Source: Heliocybe sulcata
Taxonomy: Eukaryota; Basidiomycota; Agaricomycetes; Gloeophyllales; Gloeophyllaceae
Assembly: GCA_004369045.1 (NCBI GenBank)
Contig: ML213518.1
Location: forward strand, 604,591-668,590
DNA: 64,000 bases
Reading direction: 5' to 3'
Both the position numbers and the translations under genes were made by a program. Position 1 is the first letter of the stretch. Each line of letters begins with the position of its first letter. Of the stretch, positions 47,161 to 59,309 are shown in pieces. The notes below the pieces were generated by a model. The model was not told the origin of the DNA. It ran no database searches and worked only from the letters and a program-made list of their open reading frames with translations.

Positions 47161-50100
47161 TGTGGTCGTAGATACAGGAGGACCGCGGCGTCCAGGAATT
47201 TATATCCCTACTATCAGCAGGGATCTCGGCGGGCCCGGACCTGGGAAACAGCGCGACATCGTACGGTTGTCAGAGTCCAGACAGTCGTAAAAGCAAGAGC
47301 ATGCTGAGAGCACTCTCCGACAGACCTAGAGCGTACGGCGCGATGGTAAACCGGTCAGTCGACGAAAGAGAATAACCAGTAACTTCGTCATTCCAAGGGA
47401 GAGTGCCAAGGGGCGGACAGAAAGAAAGTTTAAGACCCTATGTATAAAGTTCCGTTAAGGGTCGTCGGGGCCCCCTCCCCCCCCCTCCCCTGGGACTTTG
47501 TTACTGCATTTGGTAGTCTTCCCATCAAAACATATCTTTATATGGTAAAGCTATACCCCGAAGTATGTCGTAGAGAGAGTTCACGCACGGAAGGCTTGAT
47601 GAAAACAAGATATGACAACAATATTTGCGCCGCCTGACTAGAGGCATGCTGAGGCGATGACACCATCCTGAATACATATCCTTGTAAAATTTGGCTTCGT
47701 CGAGCACGAAGCTTAAGACGGCCGTCGGCGAAGTCGCCACACGTGCGCAGGTTTACTAGAGCCCAATAGAAAGCTGGATCATAGGAGAGGAGCTCTAATT
47801 TGCCTTGCAAGTATTGCAGCAGAACCACCTCGTCAACTAATTCGGCACAGTACTGTAGGATGCCAGTCCGGACCGTAGAACACCTGGTTTACCTGAATCT
47901 TCGAGTTTTCGAGGTCAATGCCGGTGCAGGCCTAATTGAACGAATACTCACTTCGGTCACTGTCTTACTGTGCTGGGCCGCGTACTCGGACACCCTACGG
48001 TATTTACTAACTCCTGTGCGCGCACATTATCCGTTCAACACCAGACCTTTTTATAAATGTCGGCACAAAAGCTCTCTATAATATGACAAGGATTTCGTGA
48101 TTTTATGTGAAGAGTAGAGTGCTCTAGAAATATTTTTGTGCAGCCAGGCTGGATGTGGCTGAGGACCATGTACTCGGACAGTCCTAACAGTGACGGATTG
48201 CATGCGGTATACTGGCAGGAAACTTGGTATATAGGTCATACCATACTGGTGGAACAATGTTATATGCAAGAAACCACAGAAAGTGTGATAGATTAGGCAT
48301 ATCAGGATGGCCCTAGAGAGGCCTATACCTGGTTTTCAGACCAGCTGGGGGATGATCAACCTGGTATGCCCGAGCAGTGTGCTCGAGACAGGAAATTCTG
48401 CTTCCAAACACTATCATATAGACATTGGAAGATATTCTTACAAGAGTTTTACCCTCCCCTAAACACATCTCCATAATCCTCCTTTTGCTTTCCGAGCACC
48501 CTGCTGCAACCCCATCTCGCCCTAACCCGCACCCGTAACAGCCCACAGCATCCTCGAATTTCTGAAACAGCAAGAGTAGCATGTTCAGGTGTAGCTGATA
48601 TTCTATGCCAAGTTTCTTGGAAGTAGGCATAGAGCTGGCGGTTGGAGAATGCAAACACGTCGGAGTAGCTTGAAATGAAGGAGACCGTGCTGTTGACTAG
48701 ATATTAGCTCATATATGTCTCCGTATCACACAGAGATGGTGTCAAGTCGTAGCCAAGATGCAGATGGTATAAACAAAGCAAGTTTTAGGACAATTGACGC
48801 AGCGAGAGGTCGGAGAGATGGTGGTCATTGTCAGCGCAGAGTGCGCGCAGCGCGAGAAAGTACCCAAAAGGAGAAATTCAGGTGACTCTGGAACTGATAT
48901 CTTGCTCGCTGTACATTGTATTGCTCCCAGCATTTGCACATATATTACTCTACTATATAGCTATACAATAGTACAGAAGTTGTGGAGTAAGGTCGAGCGA
49001 GTCAGTCTACAAAGGCCGGGTGTCCGAGTAGGCGGTCTGTCTGAGTACCCGGTCCGCCACAGTACGGTATTTCCTAGCGTGTGGCCACCTCAGATCACCC
49101 GCACCTTCACTGGGGGACGTTACGAAGGTTTACAAGTAATCAAAAATAAATCTCACTTAAGGACCTCGGAGGCCCCCCCCCCTCCCCCACATGGGGTCTC
49201 GGCATCTTCCGGTGTCCGCCCCTTGGAGAGTGCGCACCTTACTAGTAGTCAGGACCCGTGATACCCTGTCGAATTAATTATCTCTATATCTCTAGAAACT
49301 CCAACACGCTGAAGGGAGTGTCTGGCAGTCTCTGTCTGGTAGTCTCTTCTGGTATTCCCCCACACGCCTATCGAATTGATAGACCCGGTAGCCTTTTTGC
49401 GCAACGCACCTTTTTCCGGCGATGTCGCTTCGAGCTCAGAGCGTCGACGACGGGCCAGAGCGATAAAAGTCGTCGACGACGAGAGGGAAAAGGGTGCGGC
49501 AGTATTTCTCAACCACCGTCTTTATATACTGGATAGCACCAGATGTGAAGAATTGTGAAAGAGTGATCACGGTATGACGTCAGTGAATCTGAGTACTCAC
49601 GTAGAAATTCCCATATAAAGCCATATGCATTCCCCTTCCGTCACATTCATCACTCTTCACGTCTGAATGGCTTCTTTTCCAGCTCTCTTCACTAGTCTCA
49701 TGTCACAGGCAACCAGCTTATAAGCTGCAGCTTGGGACACCATAATTTATCCCCTTCCTCAATATTCAGCTAAGTCTGCTTCTGCTTCTCCAAACCTGAG
49801 CTCTACACAGGCCTGCAGACTTTCAACCGTCAAAGAACGGGTCTACACCTCAAGCTCAACGAGTAGGTTTTTTTATAGCTCGCATGTTAATATGCAATGA
49901 TTTTCTGCCTTAACGAAGTTCGCAGTTCAAAATAGTGATAAGCCGCATACCGCACCAGTCCAGCCTGCAGGATTAAGAAGATGGCTTTTGTCAATCTTCG
50001 GAAGCCCTGGTAACTACCAGTGCACATAGTGCAGATAGTGTTGCAGGAAACCAGCGACGACACCGGTGGAAGTCTTCGGGGTCTAGCTGTCTTTTGTGTC

Positions 50101-50369
50101 GTTTCGTGGACGAAGATGGCGTTACCGAGTCGGATCTATCTCACATCCTTACATCTACCGACAATTCTCTAGTCGACAACAGCCCTTTCTTCATCTCAGC
50201 TCACGTCCACCGCAACTTCCCATAACAGATAGTTACCTTCGGAGAGCTGGACAACAGGCGTCTTACTTTGTCAAGATGCCGGGTTGATCTGATTACCACC
50301 GCTTCAAGTACTTTATCCGTGACATCCGACATATCCGAATCATCTGTTCCCTTCCCCTAATCTCCAACG
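47161..50369. other. Long gene-free stretch
   Basis: About 3.2 kb between HEM13 and TRP4 without a supportable gene. Short frames (for example 48794-49261 plus) lack any domain. Two C-rich tracts, 47471-47490 and 49173-49188, each preceded by TTAAGG and a TCGG-containing segment in the same orientation, form a loose direct repeat 1.7 kb apart. The rest is unremarkable. Confidence 0.45.
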
Positions 50370-51511
50370 ATGTCAAACTTCACACCGGAGACCTTCAGAC
50401 CCCTCCTCAAGCGACTTGTTGAAACTCCCGAGTACTTCACCCCTTCCGACCTCAAAACCGCGCTCGACCACATTTTTACCCCGGATGCTACCCTTCCTGC
50501 TCAGGTCGGTGCCTTCCTCGCCGCCCTCCACATCCATCGCATTGAGCGTCGTCCCGACTCTCTCGCCGCGGCAGCCGAGGTCCTCCGGAGTCGCGCCATA
50601 ACGGCCGATGTTGCAGATGCGGATAAGGATTTTGTCGTCGACATTGTGGGCACGGGAGGAGACGGGCATAATACATTCAATGTCAGCACGACGGCGGCGA
50701 TCGTAGCGGCGGGTGCGGGTGCGAGGGTAGTCAAGGTGCGTCTCCTATATCCTGTGTGTTCACTAACATGCGACTTACGCTTTCGACCGTCGCTCAGCAC
50801 GGCTCCCGCGCCTCAACCTCGTCTTCTGGCTCCGCCGACCTCCTCCAGTCCCTAGGCTGCCTCTTTACCCCCCCACCCACGGCCCTCCCCAATATCCCCT
50901 TCACCTTCATCCTCGCCCCGCATTACCACCCCGCTCTCGCCCTCCTCGCGCCCACCCGCAAAGCTCTTCCCTTCCGCACCATGTTCAATGTTCTCGGGCC
51001 CTTGATCAACCCGGCTAGACCTCAAGGCATGGTCCTCGGCGTGGCGGAGAAGGAGCTGGGGATGACGTTTGCGAGGAGTCTGAGGGATGGAGGTGTAGTG
51101 AGGGCGATGGTGGTGTGTGGTGCGGAGGGACTAGATGAGATTAGCTGTGCGGGGGAGACGTATGTGTGGGAGCTGAAGAATGGGGATATCGAGGAGAAGA
51201 GGATCTCTCCTGCATCGTTTGGGCTCGAGGCGCACCCGCTCATAAAAGTGGCTGGCGGCACGCCCCAAGAGAATTCCGAGACGTTCAAGGCTCTCTTGAC
51301 GAGCGGGGAGAGTATTCCGGAGGAGGTGAGGCCTGTGCTGGACTTTGTGCTGATGAACGCAAGTGCGCTGCTGGTTGTTGCCGGGGTGACGAGGGATTTG
51401 CAGGAGGGAGTTGAGCTTGCGAGGAAGAGTATTACCAGTGGGAGGGCGTGGGAGGCGCTGCAGAAGTTCCGGGAGATTGGGGAGGCGTCTGCTCAAAAGG
51501 TCACGGCCTGA
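50370..51511 (+). CDS. TRP4: Anthranilate phosphoribosyltransferase
   Basis: Second step of tryptophan synthesis: transfers the phosphoribosyl group from PRPP to anthranilate. Two exons, 50370-50735 and 50798-51511, separated by a 62-nt GT-AG intron; 359 aa (yeast Trp4 is 380). The N-terminal helical domain includes LPAQVGAFLAALHIHRIERR. The PRPP-binding loop VDIVGTGGDGHNTFNVST carries the GTGGDG signature, and after the intron the second signature VKHGSRASTSSSGSADLL follows. Later blocks FTFILAPHYHPALALL, RTMFNVLGPLINPARPQGMV, GAEGLDEIS and FVLMNASALLVVAG are as in the family. The intron falls exactly inside the VK-HG motif. Start at 50370 is supported by a good ATG context (ACGATGTCA) and the conserved N-terminal helix. 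Confidence 0.96.
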
Positions 51512-52464
51512 GGTGTATAGATGTTGTATCTATGTATGGTCCTTGGGTGTTACTGGTATCTATGGAACGCGAAGCTAGTCTTCGCATTCCAGGTGTGTCC
51601 GACTTGAACAGGAGCGAAGAGATTTTGATCCAATGATCTGGATAATGTCTCTAAACTTCCGACAACACGATTTGGCGAGCTGTACGCCCGGATCAAGAGA
51701 CCAAATAGAAGAAAAAGAAGGGAGACGCCGGCTGTTCAGACTCTTCGTGCCGACAGCGAGAACGAAGTCCTGCTAAGATTTATGAGCGCCCCCAGTCCGG
51801 AGAACTGCATGACCCCTACCGTGCATCAGTGGTCAAGCCCAAGGGGATGGAGAACACGGTCCCTAGCGTTGATCGCGCCGGTGAGGTCGAAGCTGAGATG
51901 GCGGCAACGAGTGGGACGAGGAGGGTTATGAAGAGCTTCGCGAGCAAGCTAGAGATGATGGAGATGATACAACGGTGTTTGTAGGTAAAGACCGTATCAT
52001 TTCGAAGGCCGTCCCATCGAGGTGGTATGTGCCGAGAAGCAGATATGGGGGGTGCTGCGAGGGGAGCAAGTATTTCCACTCCGTTTCGCAGCTTCATTGT
52101 GATGTGGATATAATGAACGACCGTACGTATACGGCAAGCGACCTGCGCTCGACCGGAGTATGGGATCGATCATGTAGAACGGGTGCAGGGTGCGCGAGAT
52201 GTGAGCCTGCCACACTGGCGTACGCCCAACCGCTCGTGAGTGTCTGGAGTGCGTCGGGCTAAAGCAATACTGCGCTTATTGCAAACGCTCCCCTTATTTT
52301 TCGCCCGTGGAGATATCGTGGTCGCCTAAGGAGGAGGAGTAAGACTACCAAAAATGACTGTCAGTTGCACCGACCAATCAACTAGCGGTCGCAACTACCT
52401 AGTAAATCCCCAAATGATTCTCTATCATCTCCCAGTGGCACGTAGTCGCGCCTGCCTTCCAGCT
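51512..52464. other. Convergent intergenic region
   Basis: TRP4 and the F-box-like gene converge here. A minus-strand frame (51816-52097) has a hydrophobic run but no other support. No gene called. Confidence 0.45.
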
Positions 52465-53609
52465 TCACGCTTCCCTCCACAGCAGCTCCGTAGTGGTCTC
52501 TTCATCGATAGCCCGGTGTCCCTCGACAATCCGTACGAGGTACCTCTCAAAATCGCATACAAAAACAATCCGCGAGATGGAGCTGCAATATATGCGCAGC
52601 TCTCCCGCCAGAGCGCGCAGGGCCGCATCGGACGTGGGCTCCGGCTCCCACTGGGAGATATCGAGTTCTACACAATCTAGACGGCGCATGCGATGGAGTA
52701 GGCTGTAGAAGATCACGCGCTTGAGAGATAACAACACTCGAAGGTCAGCTGGAGCCTGCCAGGAGAGAAACTAGGGCAACCCACTTGTCTCCCGTCGATG
52801 GGTAATACTAGCGTTCCCAGATATCGCAAATTCAATATGGAAGAGTTGACAAGAAGCCTCAAGAGGTCCACCGAAAACTCCTCGTCGGCTGCTGGATCGC
52901 CCAGGTCCAGCGCCTTCAGCGGCCGTGAAGTATTGGCCACCTGGGAAATAAGCAACGCAATTTCAGTCCTCTTCCTAGAAGTTTGCGTGCTAGAGAGGCA
53001 CGTCTTGAGATGGGTGATAGGTCGGCCGGGTGCAAGCAGGTTTGCAGCCTCCGTATAGGTACATTCCAGAACAGATAGTTGGAGAAGGCTGTTCGGGTGA
53101 AGAAGGGCTTCCGACCTCCCGGTAGAGACTTGGTCATTGTAGTCTAGGATATACAGGTCCCTGAGCGCATGTTGATTATTCAGAAAATCGATGAGTTCGG
53201 CGTCCCAGTCGAGATCACAGTGAAATGTCGATATCTGGAAGGCAGATCCTCGGAGAATCCATGCCTGGGACTTGGGCAGACCATCGTCGATGTAAATATT
53301 GAGAAACCGTAGTCGATGTGTTCGCTTCAGAGCCTGAGACACCCTTTGCCAGTAGTGGATCGGCAGTGGATCTGAATCTTCACGTGCGATTATCGTGAGC
53401 GCTTCGACGAGGGTGGAAAGCCGGATCTGGGAGGCAAGGGTCTGGCAGATTGTCACTGCTTGGGTAGGATCTCGCAGGTCGAGGGTGTTGTAGAGAGCGC
53501 GCTCTGCTGCGACTTGGAAGCCTCTGGATACGCGGCAGAGGGTGCAGATGTCAGACCGGTTGCCGACGTAGCCTACTACCAGTCGACTTGCTTCAAATGG
53601 AAGGGGCAT
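52465..53609 (-). CDS. F-box-like domain protein
   Basis: Two exons: 52809-53609 and 52465-52755, with a 53-nt intron (52756-52808); 363 aa. The first 45 residues (MPLPFEASRLVVGYVGNRSD to AERALYNTLDL) form an F-box-like helical motif of the kind abundant in agaricomycetes, which would bind Skp1 in an SCF ubiquitin ligase. The remainder is an LRR-like solenoid of short helix-strand units (LRFLNIYIDDG, LRDLYILDYND, LSVLECTYTEA, LKALDLGDPA, RRLDCVELDIS), which would hold a substrate. The donor GTATTA is chosen over a GTGGGT 29 nt from the acceptor because the latter would leave too short an intron; both keep the same frame. These proteins expand lineage-specifically, so no target can be named. 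Confidence 0.82.
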
Positions 53610-55614
53610 GGTGACCTGCGTCAGCGCAAACTAAATGTCAGAGTTGTCGGAGGACGGGTACGAAGAAAGTATCCGGCAACTCACCTATCGCGACTACTAT
53701 TGCAAAAGTTCTACTTTATGCTTGCCAGTTATTGCCACCGAAGCGCAGTCGTCGCTACTAGTAATAACGGGAACAGTCAGACAGAGAGGGTGGAAGGGCT
53801 CTCAACCTCTGGATCGGACAAAATAGGTCGGATCTTGCAGAACTCGGACTGTATGTCGTTTTCATTGTTGGCAAATCGATTTTGATTTACAGCCAAGAAG
53901 ACTCCCAAACGTCTGACGATGCAGTGCGCGCGTTCCGGATAACCTGGGTTAGCACCCGCCTTGTTACGTCAGGGCTGATTGGGGCCAACCAGGGCGTGCC
54001 TCCGTCGAATCGCGTTAATGGTGGACTTTCCCCAAGTGGGCCCATCGCGCTGCCATCGGAGTCAATCATCCGGAACTGAGAGCGAGAAGCGCTCTCCACA
54101 AAACCTTGTCCCACGGCTATTCCACGTGAAGGCCGCGTGTCAAGGGGGCTGGCAGCGTCCTCGAGCCAGACGATACAAAAGCGGCATGTTTTTCTTGACA
54201 TTGGCGAAGAGCGAAGTGAAGAATATCGCAAGCGGGAAAACCTAGGGCACTCTTCACGGACCGTCGCTTGCCGGGATGGCAAAAACCACAGAGCTCCGCA
54301 CTCTGAACAGCTGCTCTTCTGCGTGTCAGGACAACCTCGGCAGGTATAGCGGAGAGATCCAGATTCCGGCAGACGGTTATGAGTACAGCGCCCGAGATTG
54401 AAAATAACACTCTGTTAGAATGGCCTTCCTGTAGACGGAGATCATTTGCTATGACTCGGACGTTATTCATATTAATCGAGGGCTAACCTGACTGCGTCCA
54501 AAATCAGCGGTAGGTCATTACTGACCTCAGTGATATAATGAAACGGTTCCGACTCCCTGGCATCGCTATGATCCGTCGCCCACCTTGATTACAAGAGAGT
54601 TCTTCATCGGAGGGTACAGCCTGATAGTTTTCGCATCGGGATCCGGCGGCAGCCAGATACCCGCCGACCTGCAATGGGCTCGAGCGAGCGAGACGGACTG
54701 ACGATGACCGAGGGCTTTGTCATGCTTGGGAAATTCTCTACTGAAAGAGACGGTGGGTGGATGTTATCAACGTGGTTGACAAAGCTACTCCAATAGTGTT
54801 TAAAAAGGTCCGAACAGCTCGAAAGCGAAAGTTGAGACTCCAGGCCAACCGTCAGTAGGCAACAACTCGACTTTTCGCATGTTCTTTTGCAAACAATGAT
54901 GGCATGAATAGTGGACTTACTGATCAAGGCAGTAGCACGGATGCAAACGCTATGCTGTAATCCATTCGCAGGCAGACAGGTCGAAGCCATCTGAAAGGAT
55001 GTCGAAGCATCAAATGCCGGGCGGTGGCCGTTGGGAGTTGGAAACTATGATTCGGAGACGTCAAGCCAAGTTTAGTCACTCCAGAATTAGGATGTTCCAT
55101 TAGCTAGAACCATCCAGGAGAGCCAAACACTACTAACGAGCGCGCCAGTCTTAACTAGCGTCCTTTGTTGACAGAATTTTCGACCAGAGACAGAGGTGGC
55201 GCACCCCAGCTCACGAGATTCCAGTTCGATGCGACGTACGATGAGAAATACGGGCGAAAGCAGGATAGCCCGTTACTAGTGGGACAACAGGTGCAGTTGT
55301 GTCTCGGATTTCCGAATGAATGCTGGAAGCTGCGGCGTGCAATGCGTAGATATTCAAGCGTATAACACCAGTCATCTTTGAGGTACTAGAAGACGAGTTC
55401 AATCACTTCAGACCTAAGTCGTAGAGGACTAACGGGCAGTTCGTAGGAAACCAGTTACAGTAATCTTCGGCGATTCGCGAGCACACTGCCTTATGTAATC
55501 CCATTCGCCTTGAGGCACGCCACAATCATCCGCCACAAGCCACTGCTCTCTTCCTCTTCTTGTCACTTGTCATCTCACCGTTTCTTTGCACTATAGATCC
55601 TCCTATCCGACCCA
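53610..55614. other. Gene-free stretch
   Basis: Between the F-box-like gene and UBC1. Several frames of 60-130 codons exist (for example 54604-54990 minus, 53887-54282 minus) but none has a recognisable domain or a splice chain. The final 60 bp are the UBC1 leader. Confidence 0.4.
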
Positions 55615-56454
55615 ATGGACGCACGACTCCGACGCGTGAACAAAGAAATCGCTGGTAAGCTCTGCCCACGCCTGTAGAGTGCGTTCACGCGACTTACGAT
55701 CCAGTCAGATTGCAAGAACGACAAGTCCTCCAAGATCGAACTAGAGCTCGTGGACGACTCGCCGTTCCATCTTAAAGGCTCGTTTCCAGGCCCGGAAGAG
55801 ACCCCATACGAAGGCGGTCATTTCGAAGTGGTGCGCGGCATACTCCCTTCCCTCCCTATTGCCTCCTCCAAGATCGCTTCTAATCCCAGGACATCCGGAT
55901 ACCCGACTCCTACCCCTTCCAACCCCTCAAAATGAAATTTATCACCAAAGTCTACCACCCGAACATCTCCTCCGCGTCGGGCGCTATCTGTCTGGACATC
56001 CTCAAAGACGCGTGGTCGCCCGTCCTCACGCTGAAATCGACGCTGATCTCGTTGCAGTCGCTGCTCTGTTCGCCCGAGCCGAACGACCCGCAAGACGCGG
56101 AGGTCGCGAAGCACTATATGACCAGCCGGAGTAGCTTTGAGTCGACGGCAAGATACTGGACGCATATCTATGCGGGCGGGCCGGATCCTAACTCTGGAGA
56201 CGGCGGGAAGGGGAGGAGTGGCCAGAAAGACGAAGTGGCGATGGCAGGTTTGGAAAAGGCCCATGTGGATCAGTTCGAGGCGATTGGTTTCGAGAGGGGC
56301 AAAGTGGTAAGTACACCCCCACAAGTCGTCCACGAGCTTTCCAGACCTCACTCCGTCTGTACAGATCGATGTGCTGCGTCGATTAAATTATCGAGGTGCC
56401 AACGTGGCCAAGATTACCGAAGACCGTGTGGTGGAAGAGCTGTTAAAGCCGTGA
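55615..56454 (+). CDS. UBC1: Ubiquitin-conjugating enzyme E2, UBC1/UBE2K type
   Basis: Four exons: 55615-55654, 55709-55830, 55890-56306, 56365-56454, for 222 aa. It takes ubiquitin from E1 on an active-site Cys and passes it to substrates with E3 help; the UBE2K class builds Lys48 chains. The UBC fold shows [52 protein letters not shown] and [20 protein letters not shown] with the catalytic Cys in AICLDIL, then LSLQ-like [22 protein letters not shown]-terminal extension ([20 protein letters not shown] to VVEELLKP) is the UBA domain that marks the class. Introns are 54, 59 and 58 nt. The first coding exon is only 40 nt. Confidence 0.95.
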
Positions 56455-58793
56455 CGAACCTGCAGTGTCGCGACGGGAAGATCATCCATATGTATTCCGT
56501 ACTACTGTGGCAGCATCGCTATTTCATTGCAACGGCTCATTGATTGCACGCATTCTGCAGATTACAGTCTGTACTGTCCATCAGATCAGATACTGCCCTG
56601 TTGTATCGGGGCATTACTTGAGACGACATCGCTTGATCGACGCGCTTCTCAGAGTATGTGGAGGCTCCGGCTTGGAATATTTTATCTCCCTGCCTAGTAT
56701 TCGGACGCGATCCTCGATCCTCGATGTATCCGATGTGGACATGACAGTCGTCGGAGCCATGCAAGCTCCTGTATCTCCGCCCGCGAAAGTTCGTCCGGCA
56801 CTCCAGCATACCCTTTAAATTGTTGGCTTGCGTAGGAGTAAACTCGGATCTGCTTGGCGTGTGCCCTGCTGACGCACGGCCGAGTGCACGAGGTGTCCGC
56901 GGTGGCTTTTGTAACTGATGCTACGTGTCTCGGGGATAATAAAGTATGTACTCTGGGTTACTGCGAGCCCCTGGATGCGTGGCTAAGATCACCTTAGGAG
57001 ACGTCTGCGGAATAGAATAGTCTGCAGATCGGCGTGAGCTGCAAAGCGTACACCGCGTAAAGCATAAACATAAAAATCAAAACGGCGTCTAAACGGCAGA
57101 CAGACGGGGATGCAACACTGGTCGTGCATGCCGAGCTCCGAAGGCTGCAGATCTTGGAGCCGACACCACCGATGAGTCTCCCGACTGCTAATTCGGCTAT
57201 GAGCCTGAAGAGCTTGCGCCGATGACTAAACAGCCTGACTGCATGCCGGATTCAGGTCACAGCGATATAGCTACGGGAGAGAACACGGGGCGCCGGGCAT
57301 CGAGTAATCTGCGAGCCCATCGAGAACCGCGTCTTGCCAGGACTGGGAGAAGGTAAAGGTGAGCGGAAGGTGTGACGGTGTGGACGCCTAACAAAGGATG
57401 GCACCACGACGACCAACTGGTGTTATGCCTCTGCGGTACAGGTGTCCGTTGGTCCTTTACGAATTAGTACGTTCGTACAGACATTGTGGCTCACCTTCTA
57501 TTTACGAATCACCAGGATTTTATCGGCTAGGAGCGGATAGAGGGTAGTGGCATTGGAGGGACTCGGCTGGTGCAGTGGAACGCCTTCAAGCGCCCTTTTA
57601 TACCAGCGGGAGCGGGGCTTGAGTCGGAGGAACGGAAGATAATACCAAGAAACCGACGGAACACGAAACAAATCGATGGAGCTAACACGGGGCACGAAAT
57701 ATTACGAATATATTGCAATTTACGCAACAGACATCAAGATCCTAGCAGATTCGCAAAGAGACCCTGACGCACTGAACTTTATCGATGCGATAACGGAGCG
57801 AGACCCGGAAGGCGAGCACTGGGATGGTCCCTAGTACGTCTAGACGGCTCAATAAGATTTCTGCAGGAGCGAGTGGAATTTTGTTTTATTGCAAAATTCA
57901 AGTTAATTGCAAGGATACGTTGAGTCAATTGCCGTCTACACGACCAAGAGTCCCTTGGATGTGCCCGGCCATAGCCATACATATGCGCCTACACCTGACA
58001 TTCGGGCGCAGTTCAGAGAGTCTGCCGTTTAGCCGCTCGGATCGAGATTCAGTAAAGAACCGCCATCGGGCTAACACGTGTACGAAAGGCAAAAGCCTCG
58101 AATTCTAACCGTAAACTCGAGAAAGCTAGACCGCATTAGGCCACGCACGTCCCCACCAAGAATGCAACGTAATACCGAAAGAAATGCGGATCCTCGCAGG
58201 ATGTCTCGCAGCGTGTATATTCACTTCACTTGCCCTCGCCTATCGTATATCATGCTTCAAGCTTCAAGGCTCAGGGCCATGTGAGGAATCCTCCTCGGAG
58301 TTGGAAAGAGTGGTCATGCCACCTGCACGCAGCGCTGCAATCCGCCGTGTCCGAGGGGACCAAGAGTAAACAATTCTATCGCGTGAACTGATGCCCAAGA
58401 CGATGTTCATTTCACCCTCATTCTTGACTTGCACGGAGCAAGGACACAGCGGGCGGGTAAGGTATAGAGTATCCACGCGTCATGGAAGATCCTCCTTACA
58501 GATTGAGAAAGGGGGCATGGAATTGGCGGTGGGATTAAGATAGACGTGGTCAGCCGGCATGACGGATAGGACGTCCCAGCGGTGCAGTGGTTAATGATGT
58601 GATAGGCTCCGCTGTCCGGGGCAACGCAAGACTTATAGGGAAGCGAATCTGGCGGCGCCCTAGGAACCTACTTACCGGGGAACCCAGGAGGCCACAGTTT
58701 CACGAAACATGAGTTATTCAGCCGCTGCAAGCCCGGTACCTGCAACCGCTCCCTAGTTATTCATCGAGCCACCGGGGTAAATACCGTCGCTTA
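56455..58793. other. Gene-free stretch
   Basis: About 2.3 kb between UBC1 and the GNAT gene with no supported gene. The first few hundred bases are probably the UBC1 3' UTR. Confidence 0.4.
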
Positions 58794-59309
58794 CTAGAAT
58801 TCAATCTTCATTCTGACATACTCAATGTCGCTTTTCCAAAACCTCTCCCCGAACGGTCGCATGCCACGCTTCTCATACCAGGACGCAGAGCTCAGGCGTG
58901 CATCACACCAGACCAAACCTGCACGGAGTTCCCCTCTCGCCTTTAGGAAAACATGCTCCAAGAGAAGCGTCCCGATGCCCTGTCCTTGGTACAAAGGGTC
59001 ACATGCAAACTTGCGGAAACGGATCGCCTTTCTATCACGATTTGCGTCCGTTCGTTGGGCTTGGGCTTCTCCGTTGGCAGGTAACGGCTCTTCAAAGGCC
59101 GATATGACGCAAACAGGGGCGCCGCGCCCGGGTACGAAGGCGCCAAAGTGCGCGCCTCGCTCGTCTTCTGGAAGGCACACGTACGAGATGGGTGCCTTGG
59201 GCCAGAGGACGGAGTGCCGCAGCTGGATGGTATCGGCGCGGTCTATCGGGCGGATGTCCACTGGCTGGCTAGTCAGTACGACGATCACAGGAGCCTGAAG
59301 GAATGACAA
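58794..59309 (-). CDS. GNAT-family N-acetyltransferase
   Basis: Single exon of 171 aa. Typical Gcn5-related acetyltransferase: VDIRPIDRADTIQLRHSVLW start, PISYVCLPEDERGAHFGAFV, the beta-4 strand RFRKFACDPLYQGQGIGTLL with the acetyl-CoA pyrophosphate loop (Q/RxxGxG/A: QGQGIG), LLLEHVFLKARGELR, then VWCDARLSSASWYEKRGM and FWKSDIEYVRMKIEF. The tyrosine in SWYEKRG is the usual general-acid position. The acceptor substrate is unknown; homologues in other basidiomycetes share the same VLWPKAPISYVCLPEDE core. The N-terminal MSFLQAPVIVVLTSQ could be an artefact of the upstream frame. Confidence 0.9.
   Translation of the reverse strand: MSFLQAPVIVVLTSQPVDIRPIDRADTIQLRHSVLWPKAPISYVCLPEDERGAHFGAFVPGRGAPVCVISAFEEPLPANGEAQAQRTDANRDRKAIRFRKFACDPLYQGQGIGTLLLEHVFLKARGELRAGLVWCDARLSSASWYEKRGMRPFGERFWKSDIEYVRMKIEF

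Noticed and set aside
51816-52097. Minus-strand frame with one hydrophobic run
   Set aside because: Single weak frame between two convergent genes; no other support.
53887-54990. Minus-strand frames between the F-box gene and UBC1
   Set aside because: No domain and no consistent splice chain.
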